Shown: positions 50,288 to 62,211, counted from the first letter of the stretch. The stretch: 64,000 bases of DNA from Meandrina meandrites (GCA_963693305.1 OY855915.1:12340840-12404839); one strand, 5' to 3'. A program made the numbers and translations. Notes: generated from the letters alone by a model not told the origin.

Positions 50288-50360
50288 GGCTTCATAGCTC
50301 AGTTGGTAGAGCATCGCACCGGTATCGCGGAGGTCACGGGTTCGAGTCCCGTTGAAGCCC
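50288..50360 (+). tRNA. tRNA-like SINE head (Thr-GGT-like)
   Basis: Same cloverleaf as the minus-strand partner, with TTCGAGT in the T loop and CCGGTAT in the anticodon loop. Position 33 is again C. Internal A and B boxes (AGCTCAGTTGG and GGTTCGAGTCC) look usable for polymerase III. Confidence 0.45.
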
Positions 50361-50507
50361 TGATTTTTTTCAGGCTTCTTAATTCCAATTGCTTAAATTG
50401 GAAATTCACTGCGAAGATCACATATCACCTTCACCATTAATATTGTGTCAAAGTTAACATGAGTAAGACCTAAAAAATAAACCCAATGTTAGTGTGACCC
50501 ATTTGAA

Positions 50508-50646
50508 AAACATTGAAATCCTGATTTCTTGAACCACTCCAAGGGAAACAAAAATTGGTTTCTGAAATCGGGAGGTTTGACAAAGGGGTAAAGATGCATT
50601 GTTTGACTAATTAGGGAGGGGCAGTTCAAGAAATCAGGATTCCACT
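50508..50646. mobile_element. small inverted-repeat element
   Basis: ATCCTGATTTCTTGAAC near the left end is the complement of GTTCAAGAAATCAGGAT near the right. A partial relative (AATCCCGATTTCTCGAACCA) occurs at about 60818. Non-coding. Confidence 0.55.
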
Positions 50647-51096
50647 ATAGGATGAAAAACCATTCAAAGGAGAAAAAAGACTATAAAAAACACTAGAGAG
50701 GCACTGTATTTGCCCCCTGCGAGCAGAGCCCTTTCTTTTCGCTGATAAACTTGACTTCTCAGCTGCAGGGAAGTGAAGGACATTCACGCTAATTGTTTTT
50801 GTGCATCCCTACTGTGCACGTAATTCATGTTGTTGCATCGAGCGTGCGCTGAGAAAACTTGCCAAACAAAGAAAAAGCTGGTAGCTGTTGCGATAACTTC
50901 ACTCCCAGTTTACTCTCTCAAATGGTCGGTGACCCCCAATTTTTTTGATAGGCAGCTTTGTTTTGCAATTCTCAACAGATTGTAAAAAAATGAACAAAAA
51001 GTCCATGTGGGAAGTCTACAAATTTCTTTTTTTTTGCCCACGCGGCATCAAATCTTGCCCATCTTTCAACTGCCAGGCGAGTGCAATGTGAGCACT

Positions 51097-51600
51097 AAGT
51101 AATAATAATAATAATAATAATAAAGATATTTAATAATAAAGATATTTTAACAGGGAGCCCACATCACAAAAGGTGGTTTTCAGTGGGGCCCTGCTTAAAA
51201 TAAGTAACAAATATGATAAAATGATTTAAAAGTGAAAGTTAAGAATAGAGGATGTAAAAAGTTAAATTTAAAAAATGAGTATAAGAAATTTTAAAAAACT
51301 TATTAAAGACTTCTAATAAGTCTTTTAAAAGTTAAAATGTCAAAAGTGCTTTTTGCTTTGTCAGGTAAAATGTTCCATTCGTGAACAGCTTGATTAATAA
51401 ATCGGTTCTGGCCCCAGGAGCGACATGACTTGGGTCTACAAATGTCATTTCTTCCACGAGTATTATAATTATGAATGTCTTTAAAGCTATAAAGATTAAA
51501 ATCCCAGTCAATCAAGCCATTCAAGGCCTTAAAAAACAATATTAATCTATGAAGTCTTCTTAGATTAGATTTTCTAAAGGAACATCACCAGTTGAATCAA
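51097..51600 (-). mobile_element. LINE 3' end with RT C-terminal coding fragment
   Basis: On the minus strand the frame entering from about 51595 through 51303 reads like the C-terminal end of a non-LTR reverse transcriptase: RRLHRLILFFKALNGL, then HNYNTRGRND and AVHEWNILPDKAKS, ending in a stop at 51303. After about 180 nt of 3' region comes a (TTA)n tail (51097-51126 on this strand), the usual simple-repeat end of several LINE clades. The copy is 5'-truncated. Clade is not resolved. Confidence 0.65.
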
Positions 51601-51873
51601 TTTGCTTAATAGATCCCCTTAAACAATATTTAGACAAGAAAATTGCATTTCATGAATTTATTTGCATTATTTTTGGGCAAACAGACACTGTCGCCATTGT
51701 CAGAAATGAAGGCCAATTTATAAGATCTTAAGGTGATCTTTCGGACATCTTATCTCCGAAACGAATTCAGCCCCAATTTTTTCACATTTCTGACATGAGT
51801 AACCCATAAACTCACAGTGGTGAGAGCTTTAGAAAAAAGTCAATGTTAGAAGATTTTTGCGCAAAAGAGGCTC

Positions 51874-52030
51874 TGTGTGGTATTGTTGGGCTATAAAACA
51901 GGCAGATACGAACAGCACCACAACAGTTTAATCAAGCGGGTAATAGAACATTACATGATCGACCACGAGGTCTCAACACCATGCCGCGAAGGCTACTGGG
52001 AAATGTTGTTGCGCAACAGATTACACCACA
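51874..52030 (-). repeat. candidate 3' LTR of the Ty3/gypsy element
   Basis: On the minus strand a purine tract (TTGAGGGGAGA, 52031-52041) is followed by TGTGGTGTAATC, the usual arrangement of polypurine tract and LTR start. The right boundary is put at TGGTATTGTTGGG on the plus strand (about 51874), giving an LTR of about 157 bp. No matching 5' LTR is present in the window, so the boundary is not confirmed. Confidence 0.5.
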
Positions 52031-52219
52031 TCTCCCCTCAAGTTAGAAAATAAGCTATATCCTAAATAGTCAATGTTCACTCTCAAGTCTGGAGACAATC
52101 AGTTCAAATCATAAACTCAAGAATAACTGCAGTGAATGAACAAAGTCAACAAGATGAACACTAACCCTTAGGTTCACAGTCACAAGTCTCTAAAACGCTC
52201 TGGGGTTCTTATTTCACGA

Positions 52220-55200
52220 CCGCATCGGGTGGTTCTTGTAGGGGCCACAGCTGTTGAGGCAGCTGTAGCTGGGACAGTTGGCTCTGGGTACTTAGCAGTC
52301 TGAACATCAGGTGAAGACAAGTTAAGGGCTGTGCTGGTATCTAAGAACGTGGGGGACCGGCCATGTCCACCACAGTCCCTTCAACTTTTTTGTCTGGTAA
52401 CCAAACACGTTCTCCACGAAGGAGGTCTGGGAGGGTTTTAGCAGAATGGCGCCTGTCAAAGTTTCTCTTCTGTCTTTCTTTCAGTGAAGCGTCTTTCTCT
52501 CTAAACTGTTCAAGGTATGGCCAAGAGTACTTCAGGTTACTTGGTGAAGTAGGGATTCTGGTGCAAATCTTCCTTCCCATCAGCAGTTCTGCTGGACTTA
52601 GGCCGCTTTCAAGGGATGTGGCACGGTAAGCCATGAGTGCTTTGTAAAGGATCTGGGGTTTTGTTGAGTAGATTCTTTACGGTCTGAACTGCGCATTCAA
52701 CCTCATCGTTCGCTTGCAGGTATCGGGGGCTACTTAGGATGTGAGTAAATCCATAGTCCTCGGCAAATTTGGAGAATGAGGTTGATGAAAATTGCGGCCC
52801 ATTGTTCGAGATGAGTTGCTCAGGAATGCCATGCCTTGCAGACATAGATTGAAGGTGCGCTGTCACATCTGGTGAAGTAGTACGTGAAAGTTCGCCACCT
52901 CTACGTAACGAGAAAAATAATCTATGACAAGCAGGTAGGGATGACCTTTTAGTTTGAATAGGTCAGCTGCGACTTTCTGCCAGGGTCGATCTGGCAATTC
53001 GGACAGCATCACTGGTTCTGCTGGATTTATGCATTCCTTGATGCAGGTAGGGCATTTCTTGACCACTTTGTCAAGTTGTTGGCTCAAGCCAGGCCACCAT
53101 ACAGATATTTTGGCTCTCTCATGGCATTTTGTGATACCCTGGTGTGCATCATTTAACCTTTCTAGGACATCTATTCTCATGGACAAGGGGACAACCTGTT
53201 GATTTCCCTTCATCAACAGGCCATGTTGTACTGTGAGGTCGCTCCTTTCAGGCCAGTACACTTTAAGTGGACCAGGAAGCTGGGATTTCTCTGGCCAACC
53301 TTCAGAACAATAAGTGATGAGTTGTCTTATAATCTCATCCTGTTGTTGCTGTTGCTGTTGTCTTCCAGTTGATCGTCAGTTGCTGGTTGGTACTTAATGA
53401 TAAGTCAACATAAGCTTGCCGTACGTCAGCCTCTAACTTCTCTTTGTCTTGGTCAAGGGGTCTAACTAAGGGTGCCCAGGAAAGGGTGTCTGCTGTGTAA
53501 AGGAACTTCCCTGGTACATGTGAAATAGAGTAGGTGAATCTCATCATTCGCATTCGGAACCGTTGCACTCTGGCTGGTAGATCCTCAAGGTTCCTGGTAC
53601 TCAGCAGGAGTACTAAAGGTTTGTGGTCGGTCTCAACATGGAATTCCAGGCCAATTAGGTAATCTGCGAAGCGCTCACTTGCTCAGGTGATCCCCAAAGC
53701 TTCCTTTTCTATTTGGGCGTAACGCTGTTCCATGGGGCTCATGGCTCGCGAGGCGTATGCGACAGGGTGCCACTCACCATTATCCTGCAGTTGCATTAAG
53801 ACCGCTTCAAGTCCATATGACGATGCATCAGAAGAAAGTTTCATTTGATGACTTGCATCATAGTGGGCTAGAGTTGGGGTGGAGGCGAGACTCTCTTTCA
53901 GGGCTGCAAATGCTTGCTGTTGGGCATCACCCCATAACCAGTGACTTTCGAACTCAGTAGGTCTCTTAGTGGCTTGGATAGCTCTGCAGTTTGTGGCTGG
54001 AACTTGCTTAGTTGATTTACCATGCCAAGGAATCTTCTTAATTCTGTCTGGTCTTGAGGCGTTGTCTTTTGGCTTCGACTTTCTTGGGGCTAACATGCAC
54101 TCCTTCAGCGTCGACAAGTGTCCCCAGAAATTCAACTGATGGTTTTCAGAATTCACATTTCTCTTCATTTAGAGTAAGGTGAGCCTCCTGTAACTTGTGA
54201 AGAGTTGCTTCTAAATGCTGATTGTGTTCTTCTACTGATGTGCCAAACACGAGGATATCATCCATCTGACAAAGAGCACCATCAGTTCCTTCAAGAACTT
54301 GCGAGATTCGCTTCTGGAAGTGTTCAGGGGCAGAACTGATTCCAAATGGTAGGCGGTTAAAACAAAGCCTACCAAGGGGCGTGATGAAAGTGGTGAGTTT
54401 AGCTGACTCTGGTGATAAGCCAATTTGCCAGAATCCTGAATTGGCATCAAGCTTACTGAAAATGGTCGTTCCAGCGAGTTGAGCTAAGGTGTGGTCAACG
54501 CTGGGAAGGGGATAATACTCCCTCAGGGTGCTTTCATTAAGCTTGGTTAGATCCACGCATATTCAAACTTTGCCATTGGCTTTTGGGACCACTACCATCC
54601 CAGCGCACCATTCAGTTGGTTCATCCACTTTAGAAATGATTTGCATTTGTTCCATCCGGGAGAGTTCTTCTTTGACTTTCGAAAGAAGGGGAACAGGTAC
54701 TCTCCTTGGGGTACTAATAATTTATTGCGTGAAGTTTTGCGTCAGGTTTGAGTTTGATGAGGTAATCGGGACCATCAAGTTTCATAAGACCTTTAAAGAG
54801 ATTTGGGAATTTTTCTTTAACTTCTTCTGCTTCCACTGCATTGACCTTTTCGACAATTTTTAGCATCTCTATAGCTGGATGGCTAAGGAGAACTAGGGGT
54901 GCTCCAGTCACCACAAATATTTCCTGCGATGAAGATTCTTCTCCTCTCTTGATGACTCCCATAAAGCAGCCAAGAACGGGAAGGGTTGTGTGGGCTGGGC
55001 CAAACAGGGTCTTGCTGGATTGAATGAGGGCCGGAGTTGGTTTCAGCTTTTTGTAAACGCTCTCGGGGATGACAGTGACATCAGCTCCGATGTCACTTTT
55101 AAAGCGGACAAGAGAGCTATTTAGAGTGAGGTCTACAGACCAAATGTCTTTGTTTCTCTCAGTCCCGATTGCACCGAGGAAGGCATAATCTTCTTCGATT

Positions 55201-55508
55201 TTGCCGACAGTGTGCGTGGACCTGCAAACAGATGCCCAGTGACCATTTTTCTAGCAATTGTGACAAGTCTTGGCGCTAGCCAGGCAGTTTTGTTGCATGT
55301 GGCCCGGCGATTTCCCACAGCAGTCGCAGCGATTCGACAATCGAGTTGACGGTTTCTTGGGAGTTTCACTCGAACTTCCAGACGAGTTGTCTTTTCTAAA
55401 TTTCGCCGTTTTCTCCGCTTTCACCACATCGACTTCATTCTTTGTTCCCGTAGATTCCTTAAAGTCATTTCGCATTAGGGTTGCTTTTTGACGGCTTCGC
55501 TCTGTCAT
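52220..55508 (-). mobile_element. decayed Ty3/gypsy retrotransposon (gag end, protease, RT, RNase H, integrase)
   Basis: Order on the minus strand: zinc knuckles of gag (about 55330-55210), protease with ADVTVIPES (about 55090), reverse transcriptase with LNESTLREYYPLPSVD and CQMDDILVFG (54600-54150), RNase H with DASSYGL (about 53800), integrase zinc-binding region with CPTC (about 53050), and integrase core to about 52340. The order with integrase last is that of Ty3/gypsy, near the K02A2.6-type elements common in invertebrates. Breaks: an in-frame TAG within the second zinc knuckle (55251), a frameshift near 54716, a TGA at about 54558, a TGA at 54146, frame changes near 54050-53960, a TGA near 53683 and more in the integrase. 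Key residues are also lost: protease DTG reads DIG and the second integrase Asp is Asn. No 5' LTR is seen. The element is dead. Confidence 0.9.
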
Positions 55509-56198
55509 GCATGATTGATTGCTTTTGGCAGCGTTAAATCAGGGTCGAGCTGAAGTTTCTCCGACAATTTCGCGTCTAGAAGGCCTACCACAATTCTGTC
55601 TCAGATCATCTCGTCTGACAGAGTACCAAAATTGATTTTTTTGAAGAGTGCTGCCCTGGAATAAGTGCCATCCCCAAATAAGCACTGCATCCGAAACACT
55701 AAATTTATTAAGAGCGCCAGTTGAATGGATACGGTATATTGGTACAAAATAAAGACCCAATCATTGGTGAACAAGTAATGCACTGTAGACCTAAAGTAGG
55801 CCAGATGAGGGCGAATAAATATGAGAAGATAATTGAATAAATGCGTGATATCAAAATGTCATCGGCTAATGCTCTTGTTTCACACGCAATTAATTAGTGT
55901 CTTTATTCCGAGGGGCCGTTCCTTTGCGTTACGTTGCAAATTATAAAGACAAATATATCCACACAATAAAAGCCGCGCGGATAAAAACGTTTTATCTACG
56001 CGCGATCTTGTTTCGTGCAGAAACAATAGTTGCTTTATTCGATCGAGTCTCCTTACATGACAGACGATAATAATGATCAACAGATAAATGTACATAAAGG
56101 AGGGTACCGTCGACGCAGATAAGTCTTAAAACAGGTTCGCTTCGCACTATACACTCGTGAGTCAAGATTTTTCCTCGCCCCGCAAAATAATAATAGGA
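55509..56198. other. no recognised gene; MITE remnant
   Basis: Contains a decayed relative of the 47506 element (AATAAGTGCCATCCCCAAATA, to about 55735) and otherwise nothing I recognise. It may include remaining gag sequence of the adjacent retroelement. Confidence 0.35.
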
Positions 56199-57150
56199 CG
56201 TGATAGGCAACGATGGCAACGTCTGCAGACATTTCGCAACAGGAAGCGCCATTTCTTCTCAAAAGATGCAAAAAACAGTAGAACCTTTTGAAGCAATCTG
56301 AAGTGAAAATGCCTTCAAGAGGATGTTGTCTTTGGCTCTTATACTGAGATCACGCTCCTTCTTATCGCATTGTGTCTCCCTTCCACGAAAGCGGGCTGAT
56401 CGAAGGTTTGCTCTAGGATCCGTAGGCTCAGAGGTCGCACAAACCCCCACAGTTACAATTTCAATTGCAAACAGCGGAACTGAAAAACATGCCACCAACG
56501 AATACAAAATCGTACTACGGCCAGTGTTTTCATGACGGCTATCGGAGTATGTGTTGTGCTGGTAAAGAAAGTGACTCACAGTAAAACCTTGAAAGATAAG
56601 AACAGGGCAAAAAAGGAAGAAAATTGCGAATGAAAGGTTTTGCTCATCAACCTACTAAGCTCTGGCCACAGAACATTAAGTTGCGTTCTGCAGACTAGGA
56701 CGTGATTAAGGCAATGGTGGCAACGCCTGCAGAGATTTCGTGACAGGAAACGATATTTCTTCTAAAAAGATACCAAAAAAACTGAAGAACCTTTTGAAGC
56801 AATCCGAAGTTAAAATACCTTCAAGAGGATGTTTTCTTTAGTTCTTTAATATCCTGAGATCATGCCCCCTTCTTATCGCATCGTGTTTCCCTTTCCAGAA
56901 AAAAAAAAGACCGCTGATCGAAGGTTCGCTCCAGGATCAGTAGGAAACCCCCAACATTGACAATTAATTAAAAACGGTGGAACTGAAAAACATGCCACCA
57001 GCGAATGCAAAATCTGACTACGGCCAGTGTTTTCGTGCCGTTTCGGAGCATATGTTGTGCTTCTGGCGAAAGTGACTCACGGTAAAACCTCGGAAGACAA
57101 GGAAAGCGCAAAAAAATTACAAAGGAAAGGTTTTGCTGGTCAAGGATCCC
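56199..57150. repeat. tandem duplication of about 500 bp
   Basis: Blocks starting at 56199 and 56700 align over most of their length (shared landmarks include AACCTTTTGAAGCAATC, CCTTCAAGAGGATGTT, CTTCTTATCGCAT and GAACTGAAAAACATGCCACC) with many substitutions and small indels. The 106-codon minus-strand frame in the first block is not preserved in the second, arguing against a conserved protein. Confidence 0.8.
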
Positions 57151-57196
57151 AAAGAAAATTACGTTGCATGATTAGTTCTTTCATGTTACAATTAAA

Positions 57197-58364
57197 CTGC
57201 ATGACTGAGTCCTTTTACGTTACACCAGACTGTTTGAGGTGCGCCACCTGCCAGTTCTGATGGAGGAAACATTAAGCTGTGTGACTGAGTTATTTTATGT
57301 TACACCAGACTGTTTGAGGTGTGCCACCCACCAGTTCTGATGAAGGAAACATTAATTAAGCTGTGTGACTGAGTTATTTTATGTTACACCAGACTGTTTG
57401 AGGTGTGCCACCCGCCAGTTCTGATGAAGGAAACATTAAGCTGTGTGACTGAGTTATTTTATGTTACACCAGACTGTTTGAGGTGTGCCACCCGCCAGTT
57501 CTGATGAAGGAAACATTAAGCTGTGTGACTGAGTTATTTTATGTTACACCAGACTGTTTGAGGTGTGCCACCCACCAGTTCTGATGAAGGAAACATTAAG
57601 CTGTGTGACTGAGTTATTTTATGTTACACCAGACTGTTTGAGGTGTGCCACCCGCCAGTTCTGATGAAGGAAACATTAAGCTGTGTGACTGAGTTATTTT
57701 ATGTTACACCAGACTGTTTGAGGTGTGCCACCCGCCAGTTCTGATGAAGGAAACATTAAGCTGTCTGACTGAGTTATTTTACAGTACACCAAACTGTTTG
57801 AGGTGTGCCACCCGCCAGTTCTGATGAAGGAAACATTAAGCTGTGTGACTGAGTTATTTTATGTTACACCAGACTGTTTGAGGTGTGCCACCCGCCAGTT
57901 CTGATGAAGGAAACATTAAGCTGTGTGACTGAGTTATTTTATGTTACACCAGACTGTTTGAGGTGTGCCACCCGCCAGTTCTGATGAAAGAAACATTAAG
58001 CTGTGTGACTGAGTTATTTTATGTTACACCAGACTGTTTGAGGTGTGCCACCCGCCAGTTCTGATGAAAGAAACATTAAGCTGTGTGACTGAGTTATTTT
58101 ATGTTATACCAGACTGTTTGAGGTGTGCCACCCGCCAGTTCTGATGAAGGAAACATTAAGCTGTGTGACTGAGTTATTTTATGTTACACCAGACTGTTTG
58201 AGGTGTGCCACCCGCCAGTTCTGATGACAGAAACATTAAGCTGTGTGACTGAGTTATTTTATGTTACACCAGACTGTTTGAGGTGTGCCACCCGCCAGTT
58301 CTGATGGAGGAAACATTAAGCTGTGTAACTGAGTTATTTTATGTTACACCAGACTGTTTGAGGT
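57197..58364. repeat. 80-bp satellite array, about 14.5 copies
   Basis: The unit contains GTGTGACTGAGTTATTTTAT, CACCAGACTGTTTGAGGTGT and CCAGTTCTGATGAAGGAAAC. The spacing is exactly 80 bp across most of the array; one early copy is 84 bp (ATTAATTAAG). Most copies differ by 0-3 bases; the one near 57765-57800 is the most diverged. The first copy is more diverged and merges with the end of the 500-bp duplication. The unit is not a multiple of three and does not code. Confidence 0.97.
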
Positions 58365-61300
58365 AATTCCCCATGTCCGGAAACCGAATCAAAAGAGCGG
58401 AATTTCAGAATGAAACAAGCCCCTCCAAAGCAAAAAATACAAAACCGACGCATCGAGATCTCGGAATGTTATAAGAGCCGAACGCTTTTGTTGACGCGGC
58501 GAGTGGGTTCAAGAAACGATAAGCTTGTCATACGCAAAACTTCCTTATCCTGAATAGCATAACACCTTTCGGAATTGAAGCCATCGTGTAGCTAGAAATA
58601 AATCATCCCAAGCAAAACTCCTCTGCCGCCAGGCAAGTTCCACGCAAAATATAATTAATTTATTCTGCCGCCTAAACAGAAAATTGCTCTAGATCTGACA
58701 ATAACATTTGCCAGATTCCTTGGAGAAAGAGATGACAACCGACCAAACACTTTCTATGACAGGAACCAACACCGTCGCTAACCACAGAGAAAGCTCTCTG
58801 CGTGAAGCGATACTTCCAGTTTCCGCCGCTTGCATCCCCTCATGTTAAATACAGAATTTATAGCCAGCTTCTACCCGAATTGTGACAGTGTCATTGAAGC
58901 GTGATTAAATATGTTGTTGGGTACAGTTAGCGTAATTCTTCATGCAGAATCCTCAAGTTAATTAACCTGCCTAGAAGGTCTAGAAGGGTGCCCCTGGCAA
59001 GCAGACAGGGTCAGCCCCGGCGATGACAACAATAAGCTTATTGAAGTATAGAAGTTCAAACATTCCCACATTTTAGTGGATCTTAAAATGTTTGAGAAAC
59101 TGCGTGCGCTGTGATTGGTCAGTTCAAGTTCATTATAGCTCCATAAAGCATGCTGCTTATGTTACGCACAAGCTTTGTCAAGTTATAATGCATGCGGCTT
59201 ACATTACGAGTTTGAGCGCACGCTATTGAATTTTATAAAAGAAATAAAAAACTACATCCTCGTGCATTGTTGAGTTACATAAGCACTTGGGAAGTTTTAA
59301 GAACACTCCAACAAGTGCGAGAAGCACTATGCACTTCTCTCGTGTTCTTAAAAATCCCTGCATGCTTATTTAACTCAACAATGCACTTTGATGCATTTTT
59401 TTTATTTCTTTAATAAAGGCTAATAGCGCTGCGCACTAATGATGTCACAAATTTTGATTCCCCGGTGTGACTCGGACAAACAAATAGCTCTCCGTAAGAT
59501 CAATGTATGGGAAAGCATATAGTTGACGAGCAATTCGGAGCCATATAAAGCAATTGTTTTCACAACGTTCTGGCCAGTCTGGCTCAGAATTCTATAAAAT
59601 ATCTTAATTATACTACTGAGGAGAGCTAAAAGTGCTAAAACGTTGGTTTAAATCCAAAGGATTGTCGAACAGAGGGGATGTCTACACATTCCTGCATTTA
59701 ATTTGCACGTAGGCCCTGCTAAATTATGCTCATAAGAAAAAAATTATTTGCACAAGCAGTCCTAAGAGGTTCATTTGCGCAACACAACAGAGCTGACCAT
59801 GGTTCTCAATTAAGCCGCACAAAGCAGTCATGGCAGGAAAACATTTGAAAAACAAATAAGCCAGCGGCTCGTCCTGCCTTGACCCGAGAGGTCAATTTAG
59901 TTTCACAAGTTGCGGCGGCAAAGATCGAACCTGGGTATCTATAGCTGCAGTCAGTTACAGTTATGGGAATGAAAACAGCTTTATTAAAATCAAAGTCCCT
60001 TAAACTGCAACGGTTTACACTGTAACTGATTTTATCATTACAAAAGCGTCTGAATAGCGTAATATTTTCCCTTCAATCTCTATCGTTCGCCGTAACAGAT
60101 GGTCCCTTGCGCTTGTGCCTGTCAAATTCGGGAATTTCTGGTAATCCATGTTTTTTCAGAGCTTGAATAAAGCCAACATACATGCATTACTATTTTTGAA
60201 TCTTTTTCTCTGTATTCTCATATTAAGTCGCTATCCTCCGCCAAAAATTTTGCGGCATCAAGAGTAATTTTAAGTGGAGCGTCATTGCCAGATCATTGAA
60301 TAGTTTATGAATTTTTTTTTCTCGAAACCTTGAATCTGTTTTACACCAAAAGTCTAGGTCTCGAATATTTCCTTTTTCGACTTTTTTTTCTTGTCTACAA
60401 TACATCGCATTCAGGAATGAATACTTTTTGCCCCCAATTCTCCAACTCTTTTAGTGATTCCGGCCATTTTTCTGGGCATCTTGATACTGTTTTGCACTCA
60501 CCCCAACAGCAATGTTTAGTGCCCACCATTTCTCTTACATGTATTTCAAGAACGATAAACCAAAGACTTGACTTAAATTCTCGCTTTTAGGTTCACAACC
60601 GCGGCTCCTGCTCATAAATTTGCTTTATTTTGATCACACTGTTTGTCTGACTCTGTGCGGGGGTGTCATGGGATCTCGATCTCATGCTGACAAATCTATT
60701 TTTAGTAATAGTATGCTTCGCTATCAGTCTTTATGTGTGCAAACTTTAAAATTAAGTTAAATGAAATGTTGGGCCAGTACGATACATAACACAAGACAAT
60801 CATCCTGCGGAAACACTGGAATCCCGATTTCTCGAACCAGCAAGGTAAACGAAAATTGGTTCAAAAATTGGTTTGAGAAATCGGGGGATAAAACTGTATT
60901 GTTGCCCCCTCAGGGTTTTGGCCTATGGGCCAAAACCCGAGGAGGCATCAATGTAGTCGGCACGTATATACAGTATATATATAGTATACCAGAAAAAATC
61001 TCGATTTGCCCAAAGTGGGACCGCAAGTAGTATCGGTAGGTGTGATAAAATGCCCGCAAGTAGTATCGGTAGGTGTGATAAAATTTCCTGCACGGTGATT
61101 GGTAAATGATGACGCAAGATAAACGATGATTGGGTGATAATGACAAACCAAAGCGTGAGCATGTGCACAAATGACAACAAATCAACAAATGACGCTTGCA
61201 AACGTTGATTGCAGTTGGGTTGCTGCAGTTTCCTTCGAGCTTTCTTGATTGTACAACGTCTAGAAGCTGAAACTTACGCAATTGATATGATCAAAACCAA

Positions 61301-62028
61301 GAATAGTACGTATTGGTCTAGAAATTTCTCTTGTTAGCGCGTTGCGAGCAGCTCTCATTTGCTCGCAGGATTGACAGACTCAAATCTGAAATCGAGATTT
61401 GTCAGACACGAAACACACTTTACACGAGGGGTTTCAAAGACTCAGGGAACTACCAAGATATAAAGTTAGCAGCTGTGATAAGTTCAAAAACAGTTAAAGA
61501 AGGAAAGTTTTAAAAGATACTGCGAGCATTGAAATGCGCAGAGAAGTGAGAAAGTTTTCACTTGAGACACATGTATAACTAGCCAGCTGTCGATCCAGTG
61601 CTTTCGGCTCTTAACTGGTACATCATAACATTAAAAAAAACTCAAGTGGTAGAAATAAAAGATAAAAGACTCGATCAGTCTTTAGGCATTTAAGTAAAAT
61701 TTGTTACTGAGACTTGTCAAGAAGGAAAGAGAATTCAAAAGAGTTCTTGAGATAACCAAAACTCACGGCAGGCGTTTACATTGACAGAGGTGAGAAATCT
61801 TTTGGCATCCGTTTCGAGCTCAGCTGTCAAGTTAGTCAAACAAAAAATCTGAAAACAGCTGGTAGTTTTAAAACGTTTGGCTATTACCAAAGTTTATCCT
61901 CGCTGAGATCACTCATTACAGCAAAAAAAAAAGCAAAATGATGTAATTCTTCAGGATTTTTGCATAATTTGGCTTTGTTTGTATTAGCTACTTGACCTCA
62001 AAAATTCATAGTGAAAAGTTTGTTTTAA
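58365..62028. other. no recognised gene; foldback and short duplications
   Basis: Nothing coding is recognised. A long inverted repeat spans about 59250-59400 (CGTGCATTGTTGAGTTACAT against the segment ending AACTCAACAATGCAC). A 29-bp unit with GCAAGTAGTATCGGTAGGTG is duplicated at 61023-61082. A hairpin GGTTTTGGCCTATGGGCCAA lies at about 60914-60942. Confidence 0.45.
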
Positions 62029-62211
62029 ATGGCACGTCCTCGTCCCATGATCTTGAAAAAGAGAAGGCCAGAAACAATTGATGCTTTTGTGAGCAGAACA
62101 CGAGAAAAATTAGTGCTTTCTTCTGAATTATCGCAAGACTGTTCCAAACAGAAAACTGATTTTCAATCAATTAAGAAATGGAATAGCCAAAATATCAAGC
62201 GAAATAATTGA
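62029..62211 (+). CDS. possible small basic ORF or exon
   Basis: An ATG in fair context (AAATGGC) opens 60 codons beginning MARPRPMILKKRRPETIDAF, lysine/arginine-rich and ending in TGA. The amino acid usage looks protein-like, but there is no domain I know and no supporting splice sites. It could be a peptide gene, an exon or a chance frame. Confidence 0.2.
   Translation: MARPRPMILKKRRPETIDAFVSRTREKLVLSSELSQDCSKQKTDFQSIKKWNSQNIKRNN

Larger units (their letters stand above)
50056..50431. mobile_element. inverted pair of tRNA-like SINEs with 13-bp flanking direct repeat
   Basis: Two tRNA-headed units face away from one central spacer (50248-50287): head 50175-50247 on minus, tail to about 50060; head 50288-50360 on plus, tail to about 50430. 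The tails share CCAATTGCTTAAATTGGAAA and ATCACATATCACCTTC. The 13-mer CACCATTAATATT stands at 50043-50055 and 50432-50444, so the pair probably inserted as one unit. It lies just upstream of the first identified ABCG2-like exon. Confidence 0.75.

Noticed and set aside
50077..50440. Open frames on both strands with a shared GFIAQLVEHRTG peptide
   Set aside because: These are translations of the tRNA-like SINE heads and not proteins.
53683..54168. 161-codon frame as an independent gene
   Set aside because: Its second half is the RNase H part of the Ty3/gypsy element and its first half is an out-of-frame reading of the same element.
57421..57440. Hammerhead-like core CTGATGA...GAAAC in each 80-bp satellite unit
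   Set aside because: Only two bases separate the two conserved boxes, so no helix II can form, and I find no matching helix I or cleavage triplet.
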